DNA from: Gordius sp. MW1
Taxonomy: Eukaryota > Nematomorpha > Gordioida > Gordea > Gordiidae
Length of the DNA: 64,000 bases
Assembly (NCBI GenBank): GCA_964036665.1
Contig: OZ038529.1
Span: forward strand, 5,502,501 to 5,566,500
Direction: 5' to 3'
Below, piece after piece: positions 34,708-45,871 of the stretch (position 1 is its first letter; every line of letters starts with the position of its first letter). A program made the translations under genes and the position numbers. The notes beneath the pieces are model-generated. The model saw only the letters and a program-made list of their open reading frames with translations, had not been told where the DNA came from and ran no database searches.

Positions 34708-35610
34708 AACATGGACTTAGCCAGAATATGAATTAGAGGGGCGCAATAATAATTTAAGGAGGGGCAAAATGATCATTTTTATAATTTTAGCCATAATTTT
34801 AAAGAATTTTTGGATTTAAAAGGGGGCAGCCGCCCGACCCTGTCTTCCCTAGCTAACTGCAGCTAGAAGTGCTACTAATAATGCTTAAACGACGGGTCCC
34901 TTGTTTAAAGAAATAAAAATTCGTTTAGGATTGATAATTTATGAAGATTGTTTATTATCCGATTACTTGTTGAATGCCTTAATTAAGAGAAACAAATCAT
35001 TTTGTACCAAAGTTCAACAAAATTGCCCTCGCTCATGGGCGTACCCAGGGGGGGGGGGGGGGGCAGGGAGGGGCGGCTGCCCCCCTCTAAATCCAAATAT
35101 TGGTTTAAATTTATTAAAATTATGGCTAAAATTTCAAAAAAATGATCATTTTGCCCCTCCCTAAATCATTATTGCCCCCCTCTAATTCAAATAATGGCTA
35201 CGCCCATGCCCTCGCTCATAAATAATGAAGTGGGACAAGCAGACGCATGAGCATAGCCAAAAGGGGAGGGGACAGGGAGGAGCTGCTGCCTTCCTTTAAA
35301 TCCAAATAATTGTTAGAATTTATTAGAATTATGGCTAAAATTTCAAAAAATGATCATTTTTCCCCTCACTAAATTACAATAACCCCCATCCTAATTCCAA
35401 TGCTAGCTACGCGCATGAGCAGACATAACAAACAATCATGGGCTTAGCAAGGTTTTGGATTGGGGGAGGGGCGAAAACTGTTTAAGTTCAAATGAGGGGG
35501 CGGGCAAAGCATAAATATTTTTTTAAAATTTAAGGGTTTTTCTATTGAAATTTTTTTTTATATAGGGGGGAGGGGCGGCCGCCCTCCCCTTGGCTACGCC
35601 TATGTTTACA
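34708..35610. mobile_element. Cluster of four CATGGGCGTAGC MITEs
   Basis: Copies at about 34708-34860, 35034-35210 (inverted), 35246-35418 (inverted) and 35438-35608. Each has terminal CATGGGCGTAGC-type inverted ends, a GGGGCAGCCGCCCCTCC block near one end, and an AAATTTTAGCCATAATTTTA core. Spacers are 20-170 bp. Confidence 0.8.
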
Positions 35611-36130
35611 ATAATTTAAGCAACGGTAATCAACCATGAAGTTTCTCCTAATAGTGTGCAATAATATGCTTATAATGAAGAGCAAACGATTTTTAGCCTG
35701 TCAATTCTGAACTCTTAACCTTGCCCTCCCCTCCGCTACCCCTCCCTCTACTTGGGTATAAAAGTAAGAAGGCGGCGTTAGTCACATAATTTAGTTTTCG
35801 TCTTAAAAAAACGTAAAAATTCTTCTAATTTTCGTCCATTCATTATATATCTCCCAAATATTATCCCGCTTCGTTTTTGTATCCGCGCGTAAAAAGTTAT
35901 TTCCCATATTTACACCCTTCGCTTTTCAAAATTTGCCCCTCGCGCTACAATAAATTAAAATTTATCTTTTTGCGTTAATATATAATTAGCGTCCCTGGTC
36001 TAAATCCCCTCCTTTTCGGTCAGTCCAAGACATTAATATGGGTAGTGCGAAACACAGTTTTTCCAGCAAAAAGGGTCCGTATAAAAACAAGGTAAATTTT
36101 TCGGTTTAACAAACGTGATTCGATTCAAAC
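35611..36130. other. AT-rich spacer
   Basis: No coding or repeat signal apart from short CCCTCCCC patches near 35720. Confidence 0.4.
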
Positions 36131-37059
36131 TAGAGATCTGCACGGGCCGGCCCGGCCCGCGGACGGGCCTAAAAGCCCGGCCCGCGGACGGGTACGGACG
36201 GGCTTTGTATCATAAAAAATTTAACGGGTCGGGCCCGGACGGGCCTAAAAATTAATGGAACGGGCTCGGGCGGGCCTGAGATTTTTTTAACGGGCTTGAA
36301 CGGGCCTGAAGTTTTATAAACGGGCTTAAACGAACCAGAGATTATATAAAAGGTCTTGGAGTTACAAAGGTACTTAAACATCAAACAATTAGAAAAAACA
36401 AAAAGCGAGCCAATAAATTGCATAACAATTAATATATTATTTTTATTAAATATTTAGGATTAATTTTTTAACTTCTAAATTTTGTATATCCTGTAGCATT
36501 CATTCATTTTTCAAGCGCTAAATTTGACCTTTTTTAATTTGCTATTGATTTTTAAGACTATAACTTCATTCTTTTATAAGTAAGTTTAATTACACTTTTG
36601 TGATTAATTTTATCACAAATTACTATTATTATTAGTGCCATATAAATTCATAAATATTTTTGCTCTAATCTTTGAAATTAACTTTAATTACAAACTTAAA
36701 TGTAACTTTTTGTTAGCTTTGTATTTTCTTGTTATTGATTAAGTTTAATTCCTTTGCCTTAAAATTCTAGTGCTTAAATATTTGACAAATTATTCTTGTT
36801 ATATTATTTTAAATTTTTCTACATTAATTTTACAATATTAACTAGATTTAGCTTGGTTGAAAAAGGTATTTTTTCTGGATATTTTTATTAAATATTTGGC
36901 TTTATATCGCTTTGCTTTACTAATCCCTTTAATAATTGTATTTTTTGTTTTGAAACTAACAGTTTAATATTAAAAGGCTTAATCTATAATTAATATATGC
37001 AACATAATAAAAGTTATTGATTTGATACATCCTTACTTTTTTATTAAATTTTATTATAG

Positions 37060-40000
37060 TGTCAAATAATTTGTCCACAATCATATCTAATTATGAAAAA
37101 GGTGTATATAAAATAAATTTAAATCACAAGCTTAAAAGTAAAGTTTGGGAACAATTTGATCCTTTAATGGATGTTAATGGTGAATCAGTTAGTGCCTGCA
37201 TATGCAAAAATTGCAAAAAAATACTTTCATATAAATCAGCAGATGGTACATCACATTTAAAACGCCACAAATGTACAACCCAAAGACAAAATAGCCTAAC
37301 ACTAGATCATTATATGAATAAAATAAACCCCTTAAAAGAAGAAAAAATTAAAAAATCAATCATAAATCAGGCTATAAAATTTTGCTCAAAAGATTTACGG
37401 CCATTCGAAACTTTAGCAGGAGAAGGTTTTCTTGGGTTTTGCCAGTTTTTGGTAGATAGTTTGTCAACTAAGGGGTTAATAAATGTGCGACAAATTATGC
37501 CTCATCCATCAACTATAAGCCGCCATGTGAAAGATGAGGCTGAAAGACTTCGACTTTCTATAATTCCAGATATAAAACATTACATTCAGAAAGGGCTTTG
37601 CGCGGCCACAACAGACATGTGGACATGTGATTATACAAAAATCAGTTTTCTCACATTAAGTATTCATTATATAAATGTTAGCCTGAGAAAAAAAATATTA
37701 TTTACAACTGCTTTTAAGCATGAAAAAAAATCAGGGGAGAATATTAGAAATGAATTATTAAACAAATTAATGACTTTTGGCATTACCAATGAAGAAGCCC
37801 GTAAATTAATATTTGTCACTGATCAGGGTGCTAACATTGTCAATGCATTAGCAAATTATAGTAGATTAAATTGCGCAGCCCACCTTATAAATAATATGAT
37901 AAAAATGGCCTTTAATGATTCTTTCTTAAATCAAGAAGCCACGGTTATTTATAAACTCATGAATGCCTCTAAAGAATTAGTCAGGCATTTCAAACAAAGT
38001 GGACTCAATAGCAAGCTGTCCCATACCTTGCATCAAGATGTAATTGTAAGATGGAACTCAAAATTGACCCTTTTGAATTCTATTTATAAGGTCTATGACG
38101 AAGTTGAAGCTATCTTGGAACAACGAAATGAACTTTCATATCTGGAATATATAGATAAAATGTTGTTGAAATCTTTAATAGACGTCTTGCAGCCGTTTAA
38201 AGAGGCTTCTCTTCAGTTGGAGGCTGATCTAGAACCAACCCTACCATATGTCTTCTTATGGAAAATTAAATTAATTAATGCGATGTCGGATTATGATTTA
38301 TACGGCGGACAAGTCAACATAATAAAGAACCGTTTAAAAGAAGCTATTAAAGAAAAAATGGTAGTTCATCGGTATCACAAAATAGCTTCGGTCTTGCATC
38401 CGAAGTTTAGACAAATGAAGATGATACCTGAAGCAGAAAAACTAGACATATATCAAGATATAAGAAATATTATAGAGCAAGAAGGGTTTGTCTATATAAG
38501 AAAATCTTCTGTTTTACTGGGCTCAAAGACATCTCTCGCAAGTACTTACAATTTTTTATTTATATATATGTCAGGATAGCCAAGTTTTTATTGTACTTAT
38601 AATCTACTAATAATATTAAACTAAATAAGAATGATAATAAAACTGGAATAATGATACTAAACTAAGAATGGATCCATTTATTAATCAAAACAAAAAATCA
38701 ACATCTCCGTGTTATGCAAATTATCACATCTGATTATCTTGCCAACTCGGCTTTTGGCTTACAATATTCAATCCTATAATTATATCAATCATATAATCTG
38801 ATATACAACACATATATAACATCATATATAACCTCACACGTATATAACACATATATAACATAATAATAACATAACACCTTTCCCCTTAAGGTATGAAGGC
38901 TCCCTTTGGTTTTGTTCTTTGACTATGTCTCCCATGTGTAACATTCCATAACCTTTGCAGTGGGCTAACTGTAAGGATGAGATGGGATGGAAATTGTCAG
39001 TGGGGAAATATGGAGGGTTTTAGTGTATGGACTCGGCAACGTGGACTCTGGACTTGACCCTTCCCATCATCCGCTGTAGACTTCCTGACCAACTTCAGGG
39101 ACCGGACTGCACCACCACCCATAAGATTACAGGTGTCGGTAGAAGATGTCGGCCGATCCTGCGACTCCCCCTTTACTACCGATAGTCCGTCCATTTCGAC
39201 TCCGAGAGGTAGACTTCAGGGCCCCAAGCCATACATGGCATCATTAAGGGATTTCTCTACCTATTACCACCCTGAAATTGGTCTAGTCTCAGCGGACGTG
39301 GATCTGGAAAAGTGGGTTTTGGGGAAGGTTAGGGCACATTCCTATCTTCCCATATCCATAGAATCATGAATTAACCTCCTGATATGATCTCCTTCGAATA
39401 ATAAATTTAATCCTGAATTCATATTCTCCTAGCTGTAAGGGTGTGGATTTGGAAAAGTGTCAGTGTTAAATTCATATGTAGATTTCTATTTGGGGCACAT
39501 TCCTATCTTCCCATATCCATAGAATAATGAATTTAACATCCTGAAATGATCTCCCTTCTCCCTAGAATAATTAATTAATAACCTGAATTTTTATTATTCC
39601 TGGAATTCTCCTCCCATCCACCTCATGAGATTTTACTAAAATGATCTCCTCCTGAATTCATATAATCCTCTCATAAGTCTTATCATTTCCATAGAATAAT
39701 GTTTCACTTTTTATTGCATCATTTGGAATTCCTCTTTATGTTCAATACCCAAAGCCATTTGTTTGCACATATATTTTTGTTGTTCTTCAACTGTTTTCTT
39801 TTCATGTTTCCCAAAGTTTGTTTACTTCCGACACCATTTGTTCAAGATGGCCATTATTGTTATTGTACTTATAATCTACTAATAATATTAAACTAAATAA
39901 GAATGATAATAAAACTGGAATAATGATACTAAACTAAGAATGGATCCATTTATTAATCAAAACAAAAAATCAACATCTCCGTGTTATGCGATTTGGGTAC

Positions 40001-43000
40001 ATCCAGTCTAATTTTTGTATGCATGAATCAAAAATTCGGATCATATGAAATATTTAATTTGTACATGTAAATATATGGATATTATTACATATTTTAATTA
40101 TATAGTATCAAATAAATTAGATTTAATTGTTAATAATAATAATAGTTAATAATTAATGAACATGTGTTACTATCAATTGGTTTAATGTCTATATATAGGA
40201 TAATTATAGTTAGAGCAAGGCTATAAAACGTTTATAATCATATTTAATGTTATATAAAACATTTCAATTACATTGTAACAAATAAACTAGATTAAACTGT
40301 TAATAATAATAATAGTTAATAAATGAACATGTGTTACTATCAATTGGTTCAATTTGTATGTATAGCATATGAAAAGCTAAAGTAATGCTATAAAACGTTA
40401 TACATTTTATATCTGTTACAATATGTATCTTATATAATTAACATATAACAATAGTGAATGATATATATAAAATGAATAGATATTATCACTTGTGCATATT
40501 CTATCTGTTGTAATATCTATGGGATTTAACATATAATAATAGTTATTCTATGTATAAAATAAATAAATATTATCACTTATGTGTTTAATGTACAATATAG
40601 TATAAGTAAAATAAGCTTATTACAATAAAACATACTATTGTTACATTTAAAAATATATAGTGTGTAAATTAATGTATGAAAGTAGTTAAAAAAGTATGGT
40701 TACACTAACCTTTCTTATTTGAATATACCTCTTGGAATTATATCGTTACCTAGGATAGAATTTAACCTTCTAGGTAATTTGAATAAAGCAACTCGCATCA
40801 GTTACCTAGGCAAAAACTTAACCTTTATTATTTAAATATATAAACTCGATCGATGGTTACCTATTCATACAACTTAACCTTTATTATTCGAGCATTCACA
40901 ACCCTCACTATTCATATTCTTGACCTTATTATTTGACCACTAATTATAATTTAAATAACCCCAATAGTTGTGTATATAAACAAGACGTTTTAAATAAATT
41001 CATTCACTTAAATCATTTGTAGAGAACATATTTCTCTACAAAGGATAAATTTTTAATAGTTCTTGTTATGTTATGTTAGAATTAGCAAGAATCAACTTAG
41101 ACAATTTATTTGTATAATGTTAGCTGATATAGGATTTAATTATTGATAATAAACATAATTATGTCCTAGTCAACTTTAATAACGTCTATTGCCACATTTA
41201 TCTTTAGTATCGGGAAACTTAAATGAGTATGGGTGATCTGTTAAGTATTTAAAGGTAATTAAAATTTTCTTGCGTTATTTTTATAGAACTTTCTCATATT
41301 TAAAACGTGAATATTATATATGCTATCTTTTAATATATGCCCAGTAGTATTAAAAGATTATTTAAAGCCGTTCCAAACAATTTATATGTTGGAGCTTGTA
41401 TCAGCAAAAGTAATTCAAATTAATTTTGACAGGAGACATATGGGCAAAAGATTTTTTAGAGCGTGAAATTTAAACGTTTAATAATAAAGATCATTTACTA
41501 TTGGCATGCAACCAATATAGTAAAGACATTCCAAAATATTTGGTGAGATGATTTAATTTTCCTTAAATATACAATTAAGTCTAATAAATAATATAAGATG
41601 GTCTATGAGTAAAAATAAAACACATGCAGCGCAAAATATTAACATATTTTCAAGCTTGTATTTAAAAATTAAACAAATTTTATTTATTATTGTAAATCAA
41701 TTTCAACATATAACGGGGCATCGTGACCTTGTAAGTGCATATAATTAGAGATGGCTGCAACACATGAAAATAGGGGCATAGGGTTAGATACATTTGTATA
41801 TTGAGCTATAAGACGATTTATATTATAATTTATAGAAGCGTATTATTATTTGTTTCATACACTCTCTTGCCCTGTGAGATGTGTAGCAAATCAACATTAG
41901 TTTTTCCTTGCAGGCCTTGCAGGAAATGAACAAACATGTATATAGTAGGGTGGATTTGTTTAAGCCCACTTCTAAGCGCATTATGAAATCCTTCCAGGTG
42001 GTTGTTGGTACAGGGCCCCTCTGCATCGAGCCTTTGCCACATATCATAGGGGAACAAGGGGTCCCTCCCAAGCCCAATCTAGTTATTGTGGATGTACAAA
42101 AAAAAATTCTCAATTTCTCTATCGCCGCGCACATTGGGCTGGACCATGCAAAGGGTCATGACATCACGGATGTGCCTTCTCTTCACAAATGGCAAAGCTA
42201 TAAAATTAAATATTAAGACATAATTGTAAAATAAACATAATGCATACTTTTAATGTAGTTAAAAATATCGTAAGTGATTTTGCCCTAAACACATTTAAAA
42301 AGAGATATTTTGATATGATAACTGAGAAACTTTGACAGATAAACTTACAGCAGTTCTATTTGAAATCTTAAATGTATAGTAATCATAAATCAATATCCCA
42401 GAGTTTTTAAATTTGTATCATAAGCAACACAAAAATATAATATAAAAAATTAAATATTAAGACATAATTGTAAAATAAACATAATGCATACTTTTAATGT
42501 AGTTAAAAATATCGTAAGTAATTTTGCCCTACACATTTAAAAAGAGATATTTTGATATAATAACTGAGAAACTTTGACAGATAAACTTACAGCAGTTCAA
42601 TTTGAAATCTTAAATGTATAGTAATCATAATTCAATATCCCAGAGTTTTTAAATTTCTATCATAAGCAACACAAAAATATAATATATAAAATTAAATATT
42701 AAGACATAATTGTAAAATAAACATAATGCATACTTTTAATGTAGTTAAAAATATCGTAAGTAATTTTGCCCTAAACACATTTAAAAAGAGATATTTTATG
42801 ATAACTGAGAAATTTTGACAGATAAACTTACAGCAGTTCAATTTGAAATCTTAAATGTATAGTAATCATATATCAATATCCCAGAGTTTTTAAATTTGTA
42901 TCATAAGCAACACAAAAATATAGTAAATAAAATTAAATATTAATAAGACATAATTGTAAAATAATTAAAATCCATACTTTTAATGTAGTTAAAAATATTG

Positions 43001-43966
43001 TAAGTAATTTTGCCCTAAACACATTTAAAAAGAGATATTTTGATATGATAACTGAGAAATTTTGACAGATAAACTTACAGCAGTTCAATTTGAAATCTTA
43101 AATGTATAGTAAGCATATATCAATATCCCAGAGTTTTTAAATTTGTATCATAAGCAACACAAAAATATCCTAAATAAAATTAAATATTAATAAGACATAA
43201 TTGTAAAATAATTAAAATCCATACTTTTAATGTAGTTAAAAATATTGTAAGTAATTTTGCCCTAAACACATTTAAAAAGAGATATTTTGATTTTGATATA
43301 ATAACTGAGAAATTTTAATAGATAAACTTACAGCAATTCAATTTGAAATCTGTCGCTTCGAAAAAGTCTCACGAAAAAGTCTCACGATCGTGAGACTTTG
43401 ACCCGAAGGGCATTATACCGGTTGCCCCAAAACGGTGTTATGCAAATTATCACATCTGATTATCTTGCCAACTCGGCTTTTGGCTTACAATATTCAATCC
43501 TATAATTATATCAATCATATAATCTGATATACAACACATATATAACATCATATATAACCTCACACGTATATAACACATATATAACATAATAATAACATAA
43601 CAATATAATATATAAAAATATATAAGGTAAGAGACCGAAAACAATTTTTTCTGAATGGGAAGATAATGATCATAATCCTGTGGCGGATGAGTTTAGTCAA
43701 TATTTAGATGAAACTATTGAGGCTGATTTCGATCTGTTAAAATGGTGGAAAGCCAAAGAGGACAAGTATTATATTTAAAATTAATCTTATCCTTTAATAG
43801 ATATCCTAAATTAGCACATTTAGCACATATGATATTATGTATACCGGCTACGAGTGCCACCAGCGAGCGAAATTTTTCTACGGCAGGAAGGCTTGTAGAA
43901 GAAAGGCGAACTCGCCTAAAACCAGACATTATTGATGATTTATTATTTTTACATGATAATTATTGA
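37060..43966 (+). CDS. hAT transposase with BED finger, apparently intact
   Basis: Three exons: 37060-38541, 43627-43765 and 43801-43966. The first begins directly after an acceptor (ATTATAG) with TGTCAAATAAT, so the start codon may be split or lie in an upstream exon. Domains: BED finger (CICKNCKKIL ... HLKRHKC) at residues 45-72; RNase H-like core with AATTDMWTCDYTK (first Asp), IFVTDQGANIV (second) and LEADLEPTLPYV (likely Glu); VRWNSKLTLL; then DLLKWWKAKEDK joined across a 35-nt intron to YPKLAHLAHMILCIPATSAT and SERNFSTAGRLVEERRTRLK, the dimerisation motif. The first intron received the LTR element. No internal stops or frameshifts are visible; total about 596 aa, normal for hAT. Confidence 0.88.
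41823..42134 (-). pseudogene. MULE transposase C-terminal remnant
   Basis: Across two frames: MWQRLDAEGPCTNNHLEGFH and NALRSGLKQIHPTIYMFVHF, then LQGLQGKTNVDLL. The TNNxLEGxHN...HP.iy.fi..l segment is the C-terminal hallmark of Mutator-family transposases, including the catalytic Glu region. The frames overlap with a frameshift near 42050; upstream catalytic Asp motifs are not seen. Confidence 0.75.
42204..43350 (+). repeat. Five tandem copies of a ~240-bp satellite in the MULE
   Basis: Units begin AAATTAAATATTAAGACATA near 42204, 42446, 42689, 42930 and 43178, each with GATTTTGCCCTAAACACA, ACTTACAGCAGTTC and ATCCCAGAGTTTTTAAATT. Units 4 and 5 share a TAATAAGACATAA variant, which suggests stepwise amplification. 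Confidence 0.95.
43373..43396. repeat. 24-bp perfect palindrome
   Basis: AAAGTCTCACGA followed directly by its reverse complement, close to the right end of the MULE. Preceded by a direct half copy (AAAAAGTCTCACG). Confidence 0.9.
43766..43800 (+). other. 35-nt intron in the hAT-E transposase
   Basis: GT-AG intron (gtattata...ctttaatag). Its removal restores EDKYPKLAHLA, the canonical start of the hAT dimerisation domain; reading through gives a stop. Confidence 0.9.
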
Positions 43967-44244
43967 TATCTTTCTATGAATATGTCATAAAATTTAATAA
44001 AATTTTGTGAAATTTTTGATGAATTAGGCCGGACGCGGAGTTCGCTTAAAAAATATTTTAACGGGCTTGGACGGGCCTGAAAAATTTACGGACGGGCTCG
44101 GACGGGCCTAAAAAATTTACGGACGGGCTCGGACGGGCCTGAAGTGCTGAAAAAAAATTACGGGCGGGCCCGGACGGGCCTTGAAATTTTGAAAACGGGT
44201 ACGGGCGGGCCGATCTTCTAAAAACGGCCCGTTGCAGATCTCTA

Positions 44245-45527
44245 AAACACCAAACGCGCTCCCAGCTTTTCCCCAGCCACCCCCATAGAAGTGCATAAGC
44301 AATCCGAATTATATGGTAGTAAACAATTACTATGTTCATCATTCTATTTGTTTTTCTGGTAAGCGTTCTAGATATTAAAAAGGTTATGTTGAAATTGTAT
44401 TTAAAAGTAATTGTTTATAACTTATAAAGTTGCCAATAATTTAATTGTGCATATTAGGAAAATTAATACCCAGAGGACCATTATATTTATTAGATAATAT
44501 ATGCTTTTGTGGGAATTTTATTTGATAGAATTTGAAGTGTTTTTGTAAGTCGTATGAAAATAGACAATAATAGGTACATGGGCGTAGCTAGCATTGGAAT
44601 GAGAGGGGGGCAATGATGATTTAGGGAGGGGCTAAATTATCAATTTTTGAAATACCTTTTTTGATCAATATCATGTTCCTGAATCTTAGATCTTTACTCT
44701 TACGTTTACCTCCGACTCTCACCATGAGCAAGATACATTAAACTGCAACGGGCCTCTTAAAAATCGACCGCCTATTGGAAAAAATTAACAAGCCTGGACC
44801 CGGTCCCCGTCTCTAAAAATTTATTTCGCTTCTTTTTATAATTAAATTTTTTTTTATTGAAGCATATAAACTATATCTATGTTAAAAATTTTAAATAATT
44901 TTGTAAATAACAAAATAACGTACTCTTGATTTATAAGAAGCTTGATGGGAGTAGACCATTTAAATATAGTATTTAATTAACATGTCAATTCAAAATGCGC
45001 GTAATTTTAGTGAATAAATGAGCAACGAGAGAAATAAAATTTGATTTCATTGTTAATTTAATAAATATAATAATTGCTAATAAATACGAAATATTTTAAG
45101 AACACACTTTTTGCTTCTTTATAATACAAAAAAATATCTGAATAATTTTGTAACCGGATTTTAGCAATCCTTATCTATATCTCGGAAAAAATGCTTAAAT
45201 AATATTTGGGAAATTTGGACAATAATTAGGAGTATTGACCGTAAATACAAAAACACAATCTCTATCATAGGAATATTATAAAGTTTCTTACATGAGAGAT
45301 TATAACAATAGCTAATGAGGCTGGGGTATTTTGGACAATAATTAGGAGTATTGACCGTAAATACAAAAACACAATCTCTATCATAGGAATATTATAAAGT
45401 TTCTTACATGAGAGATTATAACAATAGCTAATGAGGCTGGGGTATAGCCAATAAAAATCTGCAGTAGTTTTTCTTTATAAAATAATAGTATGGATGACTT
45501 AAATTATATAAAAGTAAATGTTTAATC
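44245..45527. other. Gene-poor spacer with MITE fragment and tandem duplication
   Basis: 44578-44665 is the left part of a CATGGGCGTAGC MITE. 45212-45328 and 45329-45446 are near-identical tandem copies of about 117 bp starting TTTGGACAATAATTAGGAG. The remainder is AT-rich. Confidence 0.7.
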
Positions 45528-45871
45528 TGTTATGATTGTTAGGTAGTTGTTTATTTTCTGTATTTTTCACACGCGCGATAATAATGCAAATGAAATATTA
45601 ATAAACAAATATTGATATTAGCGATGAATGTTATTTGAGATATTAGCGATGAATATTATTTGAGATATTAGCGATGAATGTTATTTGAGCGATAAGATGA
45701 ATTTTATGATGACGGAAGGAATTGTTCATGGATGGATGATTTTTAATCGACAAGTAAAAGTAAAGTGAATGTCCGTTCGCTACTTTATCTCGCCAATGTC
45801 TAAAACGCCACAATACTCCCCTTCCAGATATATTTAAAGTTTTAAATATGTCGATAAGAGTTGGCTAAAAA

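Larger units (their letters stand above)
39990..43434 (-). mobile_element. Mutator-like element in the LTR
   Basis: A 9-bp duplication GTGTTATGC at 39981-39989 and 43435-43443, the length typical of MULEs, brackets a 3445-bp insert. Ends GATTTGGGTACATCC and GGTTGCCCCAAAACG are only loosely inverted. It contains a MULE transposase remnant, a five-copy satellite and a 24-bp palindrome. 39990-41820 is AT-rich with a duplicated ACATGTGTTACTATCAATTG (near 40160 and 40330). Confidence 0.8.
38588..43602 (-). mobile_element. Non-autonomous LTR retroelement (LARD/TRIM-like) in the hAT-E intron
   Basis: Direct repeats of about 290 bp: 3' LTR 38588-38876, and 5' LTR split into 39857-39989 and 43435-43602 by a MULE. 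On the minus strand the LTR starts TGTTATG and ends AGTACA. A purine tract AAGGGGAAAGG abuts the 3' LTR, and a primer-site-like TGGTGTCGGAAG lies a short way inside the 5' LTR, which fixes the orientation. The 980-bp interior holds only short ORFs (such as 39194-38997, MDGLSVVKGESQDRP...), so it depends on another element. Confidence 0.75.
36131..44244 (+). mobile_element. hAT element E, autonomous candidate with nested insertions
   Basis: Left end TAGAGATCTGCACGGGCC and right end GGCCCGTTGCAGATCTCTA form the inverted repeat; both subterminal regions (36140-36330 and 44030-44225) are arrays of GGACGGGCC/GGGCGGGCC words in mirrored orientation. The flanking 8-mers do not match, so the insertion may be old or rearranged. 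Without the 5-kb insertion in its intron the element is about 3.1 kb. It carries the transposase gene at 37060-43966. Confidence 0.85.

Noticed and set aside
39699..39896. 65-codon ORF inside the small LTR element
   Set aside because: Hydrophobic, low-complexity and antisense to the element; no motif.
42204..43350. Possible CRISPR-like array
   Set aside because: The units are about 240 bp and adjoin directly without unique spacers; this is a satellite inside a eukaryotic transposon.
36131..44244. 8-bp target duplication for hAT-E
   Set aside because: The flanks ATTCAAAC and AAACACCA do not match, so no duplication is claimed.
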